Positions 17,742 through 25,997 of a DNA stretch of 64,000 nt are shown here, piece after piece. Location: NCBI GenBank assembly GCA_946478305.1, contig CAMLBO010000005.1:24001-88000 (forward strand). Reading direction: 5' to 3'. This DNA comes from an uncultured Enterobacterales bacterium (GTDB lineage Bacteria > Pseudomonadota > Gammaproteobacteria > Enterobacterales > Enterobacteriaceae). Position 1 is the stretch's first letter. Each line of letters opens with the position of its first letter. The notes beneath the pieces are model-generated. The model was given only the letters and a program-made list of their open reading frames with translations. It ran no database searches and had not been told where the DNA came from. A program made the translations under genes and the position numbers.

Positions 17742-18678
17742 GTTCCACCTGTTGTGCGGCCGCCTTGTTGCCGTGCCGGGACGCATTGAAATATTGTTGA
17801 ATGACGGCCTGAATTTCATTCAGACGCGGGATTGCCAGTGACTCCAGTTTAGCTTTGGTGGCGCTGCGGTCGAGGGAAATACAGTCTTTCCAAAGTGAAC
17901 GCCCGGCAATCACGCCTGAAGCCCCGGTACTCATGGCATCGGCCACCTGTTTGAGGAAGGTTTCGTGATCAACACCCGCTGAAAGCACTGCCCAGGGAAC
18001 GTCACCCGCCAATTCAGTAATGGCCGCGCAGGCTTGCGGTGAGCCAGGATAAGGCAGTTTCAGCACTTTCGCGCCGCATTCGAGGCAAATTTTAGTGCCG
18101 CCATAAATCAGTGAGGGCACTTTCTCTTTATAGGCTTCTTCAGTTTCATCTTCGAGTTTGTAGGTGAGGAATTCGACGACAAGCAGCAAGTCTTCGCGGC
18201 TGAAGTCTTCTGCACACTGGCGCAGGATAGCGATGTTGTGGCGGTTGGCTTCCGGCAGGTCCGAGCGTAGGTAAACCATGATTTTGCCTCCGGTGGCACC
18301 CAGTTCGCGTACGCGGCGGGCATCCACGTTCGGCACCAGACGCGACAGGCGGTAGCCTTCGGGGGACGTGTCCCAGCCGGATGCGTCCAGGCCAATCAGC
18401 AGGGCAGTGTCACGGGCGATAATCCCGTCATCCACCAGTTGAGGGACGGCGCAGACCGGGTCAACCAACACGCACGAAGCCTTGCTGGCGAGATATTGGG
18501 TGATGTCGGCTTTGATCTGGCCGAGTTCATGTTCGGAAATAGCAGCTTGTTGCTGAGGGTCGCTGGCCAGCAGGCTGCGCATGGCACCGCGCTGATCGCA
18601 GGCGACGACCAGCATCGCGCCGTTGTTGCCACAAATCTGCTGATAGCTGCGAAGCTCTGACGTTGACATTTTTGACAT
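17734..18678 (-). CDS. Class I sugar-phosphate aldolase, LacD/YihT type
   Basis: A TIM-barrel Schiff-base aldolase of the DeoC/LacD family, 314 residues. LacD cleaves tagatose 1,6-bisphosphate and YihT cleaves 6-deoxy-6-sulfofructose 1-phosphate. Family features are the early VACDQRGAMRSLL block (residues 24-36), VLVDPVCAVPQLVD, the probable Schiff-base lysine in AKVLKLPYPG, and WAVLSAGVDHETF with a phosphate-binding GASGVIAGRSLWKD. The substrate must be a ketose phosphate, but which one is open. AAAGGAG precedes the ATG. It is the promoter-proximal gene of the sugar locus, divergent from the SorC-type regulator. Confidence 0.85.
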   Translation of the reverse strand: MSKMSTSELRSYQQICGNNGAMLVVACDQRGAMRSLLASDPQQQAAISEHELGQIKADITQYLASKASCVLVDPVCAVPQLVDDGIIARDTALLIGLDASGWDTSPEGYRLSRLVPNVDARRVRELGATGGKIMVYLRSDLPEANRHNIAILRQCAEDFSREDLLLVVEFLTYKLEDETEEAYKEKVPSLIYGGTKICLECGAKVLKLPYPGSPQACAAITELAGDVPWAVLSAGVDHETFLKQVADAMSTGASGVIAGRSLWKDCISLDRSATKAKLESLAIPRLNEIQAVIQQYFNASRHGNKAAAQQVEHV

Positions 18679-18851
18679 GGAACTCTCCTTTGCGTGAAAT
18701 TTATTACAGATGAAAAAATCTCGATTACACTGGACGCTCTGTCGTATCCCTCCTGATGAAAGGGGGGCCGAAAACCGTGAAAAGTGCCGGTTTACAAGGG
18801 ATTCAGCCCTGTGAGGAACATTGCATTTGCTGGGCTGTTGCGCAATAATTC

Positions 18852-18869
18852 CTCAATCGACGATTTGAG
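18852..18869. promoter_or_regulatory. Candidate operator in the divergent promoter region of the sugar locus
   Basis: CTCAA (18852-18856) and TTGAG (18865-18869) form an inverted repeat with an 8-base spacer, about 45 bases before the regulator start, in the 235-base gap between the aldolase gene and the SorC-type regulator. Position favours an operator; the half-sites are short. Confidence 0.3.
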
Positions 18870-18913
18870 TGTAATTCATTACTGAAAGGAATTTCAAGCT
18901 GAAAGAGCCAATT

Positions 18914-19846
18914 TTGCAAGATATTGCAGCAACGCGCGCTATGATGCATATGGTGGCTAAGCTGCACTACGAGTCGGATATGTCGCAGGTGGAGATCGCC
19001 CGCAAGCTGGATGTCTCGACGGCAACCATCTCCCGGTTGCTCAATAAAGCCCGTGCGGCGGGCATTGTGCGCATTGAAGTGATCGGTTTATCGTCGCCGG
19101 AAAATATGACTGCCGATCTGATTTCGCGCCTGGGGCTGAAAACGGCCTACGTGATCGACGCGCCGCCTAGTAACGTGCTCGGTGCGCTGGCAGCACCGCT
19201 GGCATCGATTTTGTCGCAGGCTGAGTTAGGCGCCGGTTCGGTGCTGGGTATCGGCTGGGGCAGGGCAATTCGCGAAGTGACGCTGGCCGGTATGCCGCGT
19301 CTGCCGGGCATTTTGACCGTGGCTCTCAACGGTGGCATGCAGCAGGCGGCACCGCATTTCCAGATAACCGAATTCGTGCGCCGTGCCGCCGAACAGATGG
19401 AAGGCACCCCTTATTTTCTGCATGCACCCTATATTTCGTCAGCAGAATTGCGCGATGCATTCCTCAGTGACCCGAGCGTGCAGGAGATTATTTCCCTGTG
19501 GGACAAACTGGACGTGGCGATCGTCGGTATCGGCCTGACGCACGCGCCAAAACCGAGTGAATCCAGCACGGCGACGCCGGGCGAGCAGGCGCTGAGCCAC
19601 GCGGCGGGCGACGTCCTGCGCCATTACTTCACCGAGCAGGGAGAGATTCTGCATTGGGAAGGGGAAGAGCGGATGATTGCAGCCTCGGTCGAGCAACTGC
19701 GCCGTACGCCGCTGACTATCGGCGTAGCGGCAACGCCGGAAAAAGCCGCCGGGATCATCGGCGCGGTGCGTTCGGGGATGATTAACTCGCTGGTGACCGA
19801 CGTGAATACCGCGCAGGCGATCCTTGACCGTTTGCCGGTCAATTAA
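18914..19846 (+). CDS. SorC/DeoR-type sugar-binding transcriptional regulator
   Basis: The N-terminus carries a SorC-family helix-turn-helix (LHYESDMSQVEIARKLDVSTATISRLLNKARAAGIVRIEV, summarised from residues 17-55), followed by the effector domain typical of PF04198, which binds phosphorylated sugars: LGIGWGRAI, ALNGGMQQ, DVAIVGIGLTH, GEEFMI-like EGEERMIA. It is divergent from the aldolase-kinase-PTS genes and most likely controls them. The start is uncertain: TTG at 18914 has AAAGAG before it, while an in-frame CTG at 18899 has AAAGGA at an ideal distance. No ATG is well placed. The length, about 310 residues, is normal. Confidence 0.87.
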   Translation: MQDIAATRAMMHMVAKLHYESDMSQVEIARKLDVSTATISRLLNKARAAGIVRIEVIGLSSPENMTADLISRLGLKTAYVIDAPPSNVLGALAAPLASILSQAELGAGSVLGIGWGRAIREVTLAGMPRLPGILTVALNGGMQQAAPHFQITEFVRRAAEQMEGTPYFLHAPYISSAELRDAFLSDPSVQEIISLWDKLDVAIVGIGLTHAPKPSESSTATPGEQALSHAAGDVLRHYFTEQGEILHWEGEERMIAASVEQLRRTPLTIGVAATPEKAAGIIGAVRSGMINSLVTDVNTAQAILDRLPVN

Positions 19847-19879
19847 GCATTGGCGGATGCTTGCCGGGCATATATTTAC

Positions 19880-19916
19880 ATGACCACATGAAGGCTCTCA
19901 TTGTGGTCATATTTTA
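19880..19916 (+). terminator. Terminator after the SorC-type regulator
   Basis: A 9-bp perfect stem, ATGACCACA (19880-19888) and TGTGGTCAT (19902-19910), is followed by ATTTTA. It lies 34 bases after the stop codon. Confidence 0.6.
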
Positions 19917-20511
19917 GAAAACCTCTGTTTTATCTCATCTGGATTATTGAACGAGGGTTTCCGGAGAAGTGCGGTCGGTAAAGTGACTCTTTTATAGAAC
20001 CATGTAAACTTCACTCAAATAGTCAGATAGGATTATTTGAGTGAATGTCATTATCGGCTGTTATTGTTTTAACGAATTTCTATTTTCCTTCATACCCTGC
20101 CTGAATTTATTTATCGTCTTATGCTCATCGTCTGTCTGTTCATAATGCTAAAATGTAATAAAGTGATTTAATTTGATTCGTGATATTTTCACAAGTAAAT
20201 TTATTTAAAATTTAAGTAAAAACATGTGGTTATGCGTGATTCATTTATTTTAATTATGTATTTTTACCTAAGAGTGCTTAGCTCATATGATACCCGTTAC
20301 TTATCAGGTGTCGCTGCAGGTGTTAAATTATTTTAAATGCGCGCTTTATCACATTTGAACGGTAATTCTCCTTAAATGATCAATTCGCACAAAGTGTATG
20401 CTTTATATGTGCATGATCTGTTTTTATATCTTCCTGCAATTTAATCAGGGTCCTTTGTTTGTTAATGAAAGGGATGATGGATACTTTCACTTCACTGGAC
20501 GAAGTTTATAA
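19917..20511. other. AT-rich gene-free region upstream of the envelope operon
   Basis: Nearly 600 bases without a supported gene and visibly richer in A+T than the flanking coding sequence. It must hold the promoter of the three-gene envelope operon. A 19-codon frame (20474-20533, MMDTFTSLDEVYKWILLNY) overlaps the start of the first gene and could be a leader peptide, but its ribosome binding site (AAAGGG) is too close to its ATG to be convincing. I see no other structure. Confidence 0.5.
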
Positions 20512-21558
20512 ATGGATACTTTTAAATTATTAGCACTTATTTCCGCCGCGTTTTTTCCCCCCTTAGCATTGGCTACAGAGAGTGTTCCGGCTGCGGATAG
20601 CAGCACGCAAAAATTGATTGATGACGTAGATAACGCGGATATTACTAAGCTCCCCCTCACAAACCCGGTCGTACCGGCACCCGTCTCTTCTAAAGGTCAT
20701 CCGGTTGATGATATGAAGCCGTCAGATCCTCCGCTGCTCCCTTTTTGGGGTGAGGAGGCAAGGGCCAAAGGCTACGACCTGCCTGAGACCTATGGTATTG
20801 GTATTAACTATATGAATATGCGTCAGAACATCGATGTTGATAGCATTAGTTTTTCCGGACTGGCATTGGGACGTATACCTATTGGCCCCGATATGTTCAA
20901 AATTGGCGTCGGGAATACCCGGGAGCAAAGTAAAACGGAAACGATGAGGTTGGATGCCTGGGTTTTGCCTTTTATGAATGTCTATGGGCTTCTCGGATAC
21001 ACCAAAGGATCTTCAGTTTCTAAGGTTGGGGTATCGGTTCTGGGGAGTAAACCGCCCTCTTTGCAGAATCTGGATTTTAAACTGGATTTCAAAGGGACAA
21101 CTTACGGTGTCGGCACAACGTTGGTTGGGGGTTATGACAACTGGTTTACCTCGGTGGATATGAACTACACCCAAACCCAGTTTGATATTTTAGACGGCAG
21201 CATTAATGCATTTACCCTCTCTCCGCGCATTGGCTATCGGTTTACTACGCCTGCAATCGCAGGATTGAATACGCCTCAGGGGAAGGTAGATGTTTGGGTA
21301 GGCAGTATGTATCAGGATGTTCAGCAGGAGTTCAAAGGCGATCTCAGTAATTTGAATATGCCTGCCGAGTTGCAGCCCATGATTAATTTAGTTAACCAGT
21401 CAGGCAATGGGCGTTTTGACGTTAAACAGCACTTGCAGTCCCCCTGGAACGTTTTGCTTGGGACCCAGTATGAGCTTACGCGCAGTTTTAATATCACCAC
21501 TGAGTTCGGTTTTGCCAACAGAAACAGCTTTATGGTGGCGGCCGAGTACCGGTTCTGA
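20512..21558 (+). CDS. Exported outer-membrane beta-barrel-like protein, function unknown
   Basis: I do not recognise the family. The 348-residue protein starts with a signal peptide (hydrophobic LLALISAAFFPPLALA, likely cut before TESV). A linker rich in proline and aspartate (residues 25-75) precedes about 270 residues with alternating hydrophobic and polar strands (YGIGINYMNMRQNI, FTLSPRIGYRF, WNVLLGTQYEL, FNITTEFGF) and ends in AAEYRF. A C-terminal phenylalanine at the end of an amphipathic strand is the usual BAM recognition signal, so it is probably an outer-membrane barrel. Its stop overlaps the next start (TGATG), showing translational coupling with the Omp85-like gene. Confidence 0.75.
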   Translation: MDTFKLLALISAAFFPPLALATESVPAADSSTQKLIDDVDNADITKLPLTNPVVPAPVSSKGHPVDDMKPSDPPLLPFWGEEARAKGYDLPETYGIGINYMNMRQNIDVDSISFSGLALGRIPIGPDMFKIGVGNTREQSKTETMRLDAWVLPFMNVYGLLGYTKGSSVSKVGVSVLGSKPPSLQNLDFKLDFKGTTYGVGTTLVGGYDNWFTSVDMNYTQTQFDILDGSINAFTLSPRIGYRFTTPAIAGLNTPQGKVDVWVGSMYQDVQQEFKGDLSNLNMPAELQPMINLVNQSGNGRFDVKQHLQSPWNVLLGTQYELTRSFNITTEFGFANRNSFMVAAEYRF

Positions 21559-22703
21559 TGTATTGGCGTTGCCATGTTTTCTTCATTTTGTTGTGCAGCT
21601 TTCCCGCCGTGGTCTGGGGAACTTTACTGCTTCCGTCAAGGACGGACGTTGACGGCTGGCTGAAGGGACTGGGCGACAATAACCAATTTGACCCTGCGTT
21701 GGGTATCGACTGGGGCATAGTGCCTGGCCCTTTTTATACGCCTGAGTTGGGTCTCGGTATTGGGGCGGCCGTCGCGGGAATATACCGCCCAGACGCCACC
21801 GATAAGGTAAGCCAGAATTCAACCCTTTCCCTGAGCAGTTATGTGAGTTCCACCGAGGCGTTTGGACTGGCTCTTGAGAACCGCAGCTTCTTTTCCAACG
21901 ACCAATGGCGAATCTTTACCAGTGCAGAGCTGGATGATACGCCTACTTATTATTGGGGAAACGGTTTCACCTCCGCGCGCAAAGAGGGTGACAAACAAAA
22001 ATATACTTCACAGAATTTTAGCCTTAAACCCGATGTCCTCTATCGGATTGCCCCGGATGTTTATTTTGGGCTGGGGTGGTCATTATCTTCCGTTCATGCG
22101 ACAGACATTGCTCAGGAGAAAGGATCAGTTAACCTGCAGCAGCAAGTGGGTGGGGTATCAGTATTAAGTTCTGGAGCAAGCATGACTCTTGCCTACGATA
22201 CCCGTGATTTTGTGAGTGATCCGCAGAGTGGTCAGTTGATGGAGTTGCGATATACCCAGTATTCACCCGATTTTGGCAGTGATACCCGCTTTAACCAAGT
22301 AGAGTCACATTACAGTTCTTACTACGCCCTCAACCTTAAGACGGTACTTGCGTGGGAGTGGTATGGGCAATTTACCCAAGGCTGCCCGCCCTGGAATATG
22401 TTGCCAGAGTTAGGGGATAGTCACCGGATGCGTGGTTATTACCAGGGGCGGTATCGAGATCGTAATGTGGTCAGCACTCAGCTCGAATATCGTCGCCAAC
22501 TTGACTGGCGCAATGGTGTCGTCGGTTGGCTGGGAACGGGCACTATGAGCCCAAGGCCGGGAGAGCTTGGCAAAAGTAGTTGGCTGCCATCGGTGGGAAC
22601 GGGTTATCGTTTTGAGTTTAAACCCCGGATGAATGTGCGCCTTGATTATGGTGTAGGGAAAGGGAGTTCGGGTTTTTATTTTCAGGTCGGAGAGGCTTTT
22701 TGA
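21558..22703 (+). CDS. BamA/TamA (Omp85) family barrel without POTRA domains
   Basis: A 381-residue exported protein: hydrophobic signal segment (CHVFFILLCSFPAVVWG), then about 350 residues of predicted beta-strands. The Omp85 signature of loop 6 is present as SHRMRGYYQGRYRDRN (RGY core), and strands such as MTLAYDTRDF and MNVRLDYGVGKGSSGFYFQVGEAF-like termini (DYG...GF) match the bacterial surface antigen domain PF01103. There is no room for POTRA repeats, so it is unlikely to replace BamA or TamA. It may be a dedicated lipid or protein transport pore for its operon partners. It starts inside the upstream stop codon, and the next gene begins 1 base after its stop. Confidence 0.78.
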   Translation: MYWRCHVFFILLCSFPAVVWGTLLLPSRTDVDGWLKGLGDNNQFDPALGIDWGIVPGPFYTPELGLGIGAAVAGIYRPDATDKVSQNSTLSLSSYVSSTEAFGLALENRSFFSNDQWRIFTSAELDDTPTYYWGNGFTSARKEGDKQKYTSQNFSLKPDVLYRIAPDVYFGLGWSLSSVHATDIAQEKGSVNLQQQVGGVSVLSSGASMTLAYDTRDFVSDPQSGQLMELRYTQYSPDFGSDTRFNQVESHYSSYYALNLKTVLAWEWYGQFTQGCPPWNMLPELGDSHRMRGYYQGRYRDRNVVSTQLEYRRQLDWRNGVVGWLGTGTMSPRPGELGKSSWLPSVGTGYRFEFKPRMNVRLDYGVGKGSSGFYFQVGEAF

Positions 22704-22704
22704 C

Positions 22705-23838
22705 ATGAGGTTAGTGAGGAAAATAACTATTTTAGGTCTGATAATTCCGTGGCTGGTATCGGCGCAATTACCTATAGCCCCTGACCTATCATCTTTTCCG
22801 ACAAATAAGGGAGAAAGTGTCTGGCCAGTTGTCCCGCCCTTACCGGCACCTGATAGCCTGCGGCCCTGCTGCGCTTTTGGTTACGATCTCAAAGCCGAGG
22901 CTCTGGGAGTTCCTCTCCCTTTTTACCGCGTCAATAATGTCGTTGAGGCTGACCATCTGGGTGAGCATCACTATAATGACCGCCTGTTTGGCGCTGCCGC
23001 AAACCTCACAGGGTTAAGCGGTGAGCAGAATGGAATTATATATACCTCTCGCGGCGGTTTTATCGATACTGCGCATGTCCGTGATACGGCAGACATGACC
23101 TTTTATCTGTTCAGTCATATTTTGCCGCAGTTGGGAAAGGCGCATGACATCGTGCTGGGGGAGGAGCTGTCCGCGCGGCATATCAAGCTGTTTGGTTTTA
23201 CACCTCCGCAAGATGCGTATCAACGCTACCTCCTGGCTGCGCGCCTTGCCGGTTATCTGGCTTTTCAGGTTGCCGCTTGGCATGAGATTGCGCAGTGGTA
23301 TGGCTATGAATCTGTACCCGGCTTTTCCGAAGGCATTTCGGCTTTTTCCCCTGAGGACCTTTATTCGAATGTTTTGGGTGCCCGTCTTGCCATGACGTTG
23401 ATTCTGGGAAACCATGGGGCATCGGTGAGTCAGTACAATCTGGCCATGCCGGTTATTCTCCAGCAGGCGCTGCATCAGCTTGGCGCGGTTTCAGCTCAGG
23501 AGACGCGTTTTCATTTCGATATGCTTGATGGCCAATGGTGGAACAGCCACCGCTATGTGCCTGAAAAATTTCTTGTTCTGAAGCGCAATTATGAGACTTC
23601 AGATGACCGTTTACCGACGATTGTTCCTGGTGAGACAGTGCCGCCTCTGCGGTTACGTTTATCAGAAAGCGTCGGGGGAGTGGCGCTATCTTTGCTGGGT
23701 GAACTGCAGTTGTGGCCTGGTCATAGTATGCAATCCCTGCCTGCACCCGTTAACCCTTACTATACTTTCCGCGATTTCCCGGCGCTGGCCCATGATGCCC
23801 AGGCTCGGGATATCAGTGAGCTGCAAGCGACACAATAA
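22705..23838 (+). CDS. DUF4056 family exported protein
   Basis: A 377-residue protein with a signal peptide (ITILGLIIPWLVSA). The block RPCCAFGYDLKAEALGVP (residues 53-70), then GEHHYND and the strongly conserved TSRGGFIDTAHVRDTADMT, fit my memory of DUF4056 (PF13265), whose activity is unknown. A second conserved region, AAWHEIAQWYGYESVPGFSEGISAFSPEDLYSN, holds histidine and glutamate residues that could bind a metal, but no standard HExxH protease motif is present. The distance to the previous gene is 1 base, so it is the last of three coupled genes and probably acts in the periplasm with the two barrels. Confidence 0.78.
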   Translation: MRLVRKITILGLIIPWLVSAQLPIAPDLSSFPTNKGESVWPVVPPLPAPDSLRPCCAFGYDLKAEALGVPLPFYRVNNVVEADHLGEHHYNDRLFGAAANLTGLSGEQNGIIYTSRGGFIDTAHVRDTADMTFYLFSHILPQLGKAHDIVLGEELSARHIKLFGFTPPQDAYQRYLLAARLAGYLAFQVAAWHEIAQWYGYESVPGFSEGISAFSPEDLYSNVLGARLAMTLILGNHGASVSQYNLAMPVILQQALHQLGAVSAQETRFHFDMLDGQWWNSHRYVPEKFLVLKRNYETSDDRLPTIVPGETVPPLRLRLSESVGGVALSLLGELQLWPGHSMQSLPAPVNPYYTFRDFPALAHDAQARDISELQATQ

Positions 23839-24398
23839 CCTCTTGTGATCCCGGCGAGGCGATTATCCCGCCGAACTCTGGGTTCAATTCATCCACCGGG
23901 GTTGATATAAAAAACCACGCTATCTTATGAATAAAATATGGTTTTATGAATTCGGAGGGGGCTTCTTCCCTCGATTATCTATTACTGATCACAGAGTTTT
24001 AAAAGCAGTGTCCGCGATGTCCTTTCGGAAGAGGTGCGGGAAGGCGGACGCTGAAATCAGGAGAGAGTGAGTATTTATTTCCATTCTGTTTATACATTGT
24101 TTAATAATAATTAATATCCCTTTGGTATCTCAAAAAACAGAACTTAGCAGATAATTCATTATATCCATTTTTTACCCCGCTAAAGCAGGGTTGATTTTAT
24201 ATTTATTAATGAGTCCCTTACAATACGTATCTCAACGTTAACTTCTTCAAAATCGATGCAACTTTAATAACCTGTACAATATTTTTAAGGCTTATTCAGA
24301 ACATAAATTTTCGCACCGTACGCAGTGCGAATTAATAGATAAATTCCCTCTGCCAACTAAAATGAGATCATGACAACCCCGTCACCAGGACATCCAAA
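23839..24398. other. Gene-free region with several hairpins
   Basis: About 560 bases without a gene. It holds a hairpin CGGCG/CGCCG (23852-23873), a terminator-like repeat AAAACCA/TGGTTTT (23911-23945) that may end the envelope operon, and a larger structured segment at 24006-24053: CAGTGTCCGC pairs with GCGGACGCTG (10 bp with one G-T), enclosing a smaller CCTTTCGGAAGAGG hairpin. The second half is AT-rich and presumably carries the DUF1003 promoter. Confidence 0.5.
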
Positions 24399-24908
24399 AT
24401 GGAAAAGATGATGGACAGTAAAGATGAGGAACACCTCAAGACTTTGCGTAGTAAAAGTCAGGAGACGCATGCCACTCTCATCGCTGCCCCGGAGGATGCC
24501 GAGAGCGAGGCGACCTACGGTGAAGTACTGGCTGAGAAGATAACCAGTGCGATCGCGACCTGGAAGTTCATCATTGTCCAGACCTCGCTGATCCTCGCCT
24601 GGACAGGTTATAACATTCTTATTCGTAAGGCGGCTTTCGACCCTTATCCGTTTATCCTGCTCAATTTGTTTCTTTCATTCCAGTCGGCCTATACGGCCCC
24701 GGCCATTATGATGAATCAAAAACGTCAGGCTAAAAACGATCAGATCCGTAATGAAATGGAGTCTGATATCAATGTTAAAGCCGATCTGGAAATAACTGCC
24801 TTACACGATAAAGTTGATAACATTACTAAAAAAGAAATCGCCGATTTAAAACAAAGAATTGAACACCTGACCTCGTTGTTAGAAAACTCGGCTGCCTCTA
24901 AAAACTGA
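24399..24908 (+). CDS. DUF1003 inner-membrane protein
   Basis: This 169-residue protein matches DUF1003 (PF06210): two membrane segments, WKFIIVQTSLILAWTGYNIL (about 56-75) and PFILLNLFLSFQSAYTAPAI (about 84-103) with the family hallmark FDPYPFILLN and QSAYTAPAIMM, then a charged helical tail likely to form a coiled coil (ELEITALHDKVDN, IADLKQRIEHLTSLL). The function of the family is unknown. The upstream sequence CAGGACATC is a moderate ribosome binding site; in-frame ATGs at codons 4 and 5 are alternatives. A strong terminator follows. Confidence 0.87.
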   Translation: MEKMMDSKDEEHLKTLRSKSQETHATLIAAPEDAESEATYGEVLAEKITSAIATWKFIIVQTSLILAWTGYNILIRKAAFDPYPFILLNLFLSFQSAYTAPAIMMNQKRQAKNDQIRNEMESDINVKADLEITALHDKVDNITKKEIADLKQRIEHLTSLLENSAASKN

Positions 24909-24912
24909 ATTG

Positions 24913-24943
24913 AATAAAGCCAGAGTGGTGCGCTGGCTTTATT
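24913..24943. terminator. Bidirectional terminator between the DUF1003 and LysR genes
   Basis: An 11-bp perfect stem, AATAAAGCCAG (24913-24923) and CTGGCTTTATT (24933-24943), lies between two convergent genes and can serve both. Confidence 0.8.
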
Positions 24944-24953
24944 GTTATGTTCG

Positions 24954-25862
24954 TTATTCCGGGCGGCAAATAGAACTCAGCCCGTCAAACGTCTGTAAGT
25001 TCTTGCGCCACCAGAGGGCGGCATTGCCAGTTGCATTGTTATTCCATGCCAGAAAGGCCTGGTCGCGGCGCGTTTCGCAGTCCAACTGCCGTTCCACCAG
25101 TGAGCCATCAGCAAGGTAAGGGGCTGCCAGATAACGCGGCAGATAGCCGCAGCCAAGGCCGGCCACCTGCGCCTGAACTTTGGCATTGAAATCATGTACG
25201 CTGAGCGTTTTTTGTTCATCCAGCACGCGCAAGTCAACTCCTGCACCGTGACGTGAGGAGTCATGAACCACCACGGCACGGTATTGACGAATTTGCTCAC
25301 GCAGCAAGGGCTCAGGCAGGGACGTCAGTGGATGCTCTGGCGCTATTGCAAACACATATTCCAGCCAGCCAATCGGCACGCAGCTAATGTCGCTACGCGT
25401 AACAGGTTCCTGGACGGCACCAAACACCATGTCCGCCTCGCCATAATTCAGCGCTTCCCAGCAACCGGCCAGCACATCCTGGCGGAACACAATCTGTGTG
25501 TGCTGATGTTGTTGGTAAAAAGCAGCAATCAGCGGCGTCAGTAAGCTAAAAGGGACTGAGGCATCTACGCTTATGGTGAGCTGATTTTCCCAGCCGCTTT
25601 CGACGTATTGCGCCTGTTGTTCCAGTTCAGTTACCGCTCTCAACAAGACACGCCCCTTCTCCAGCATCAGGCGGCCGGTGGGGGTGAACGTGGCGCGATG
25701 CCCCGAGCGGTCAAGCAGCGTGATACCGAGATCGCTTTCCATCTTCTGTACGGTGTAACTCAGGGCTGATGCGGTTTTAAACAGTCTGGCCGCCGCGGCC
25801 GCAAAGGTGCCATGTCTGTCCAGCGCATCAAGAATCAGCAGCGCTTCTAGGTTTAAACGCAT
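24954..25862 (-). CDS. LysR family transcriptional regulator
   Basis: A 302-residue LysR protein: N-terminal winged helix (LEALLILDALDRHGTFAAAAARL, SALSYTVQKMESDLGITLLDR; residues 5-60) followed by a periplasmic-binding-protein-like effector domain. Its nearest E. coli look-alikes are the YhaJ/AllS group. I place the start at the ATG at 25862, which has GGTGGG upstream; a TTG 11 codons earlier would add an atypical leader. It is divergent from the YcaC-like hydrolase operon, so it probably regulates those genes, and convergent with the DUF1003 gene. Confidence 0.88.
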   Translation of the reverse strand: MRLNLEALLILDALDRHGTFAAAAARLFKTASALSYTVQKMESDLGITLLDRSGHRATFTPTGRLMLEKGRVLLRAVTELEQQAQYVESGWENQLTISVDASVPFSLLTPLIAAFYQQHQHTQIVFRQDVLAGCWEALNYGEADMVFGAVQEPVTRSDISCVPIGWLEYVFAIAPEHPLTSLPEPLLREQIRQYRAVVVHDSSRHGAGVDLRVLDEQKTLSVHDFNAKVQAQVAGLGCGYLPRYLAAPYLADGSLVERQLDCETRRDQAFLAWNNNATGNAALWWRKNLQTFDGLSSICRPE

Positions 25863-25997
25863 TTTCTTGCCCACCCAAAAATTATTGAACAACAACCCAA
25901 AAACTTTCCGTTATCAAGAATCAGGCTGTCTTCGTATTGTTTGATTGCACCACACAACGACGGCTTAACCTGACCAACAGTAATGAGGAAATCAAAA

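Noticed and set aside
17742..17819. Longer N-terminus for the P-loop protein
   Set aside because: The extra codons lie inside the aldolase gene and lack a ribosome binding site; the ATG at 17741 has AGGTGG and a stop-start overlap.
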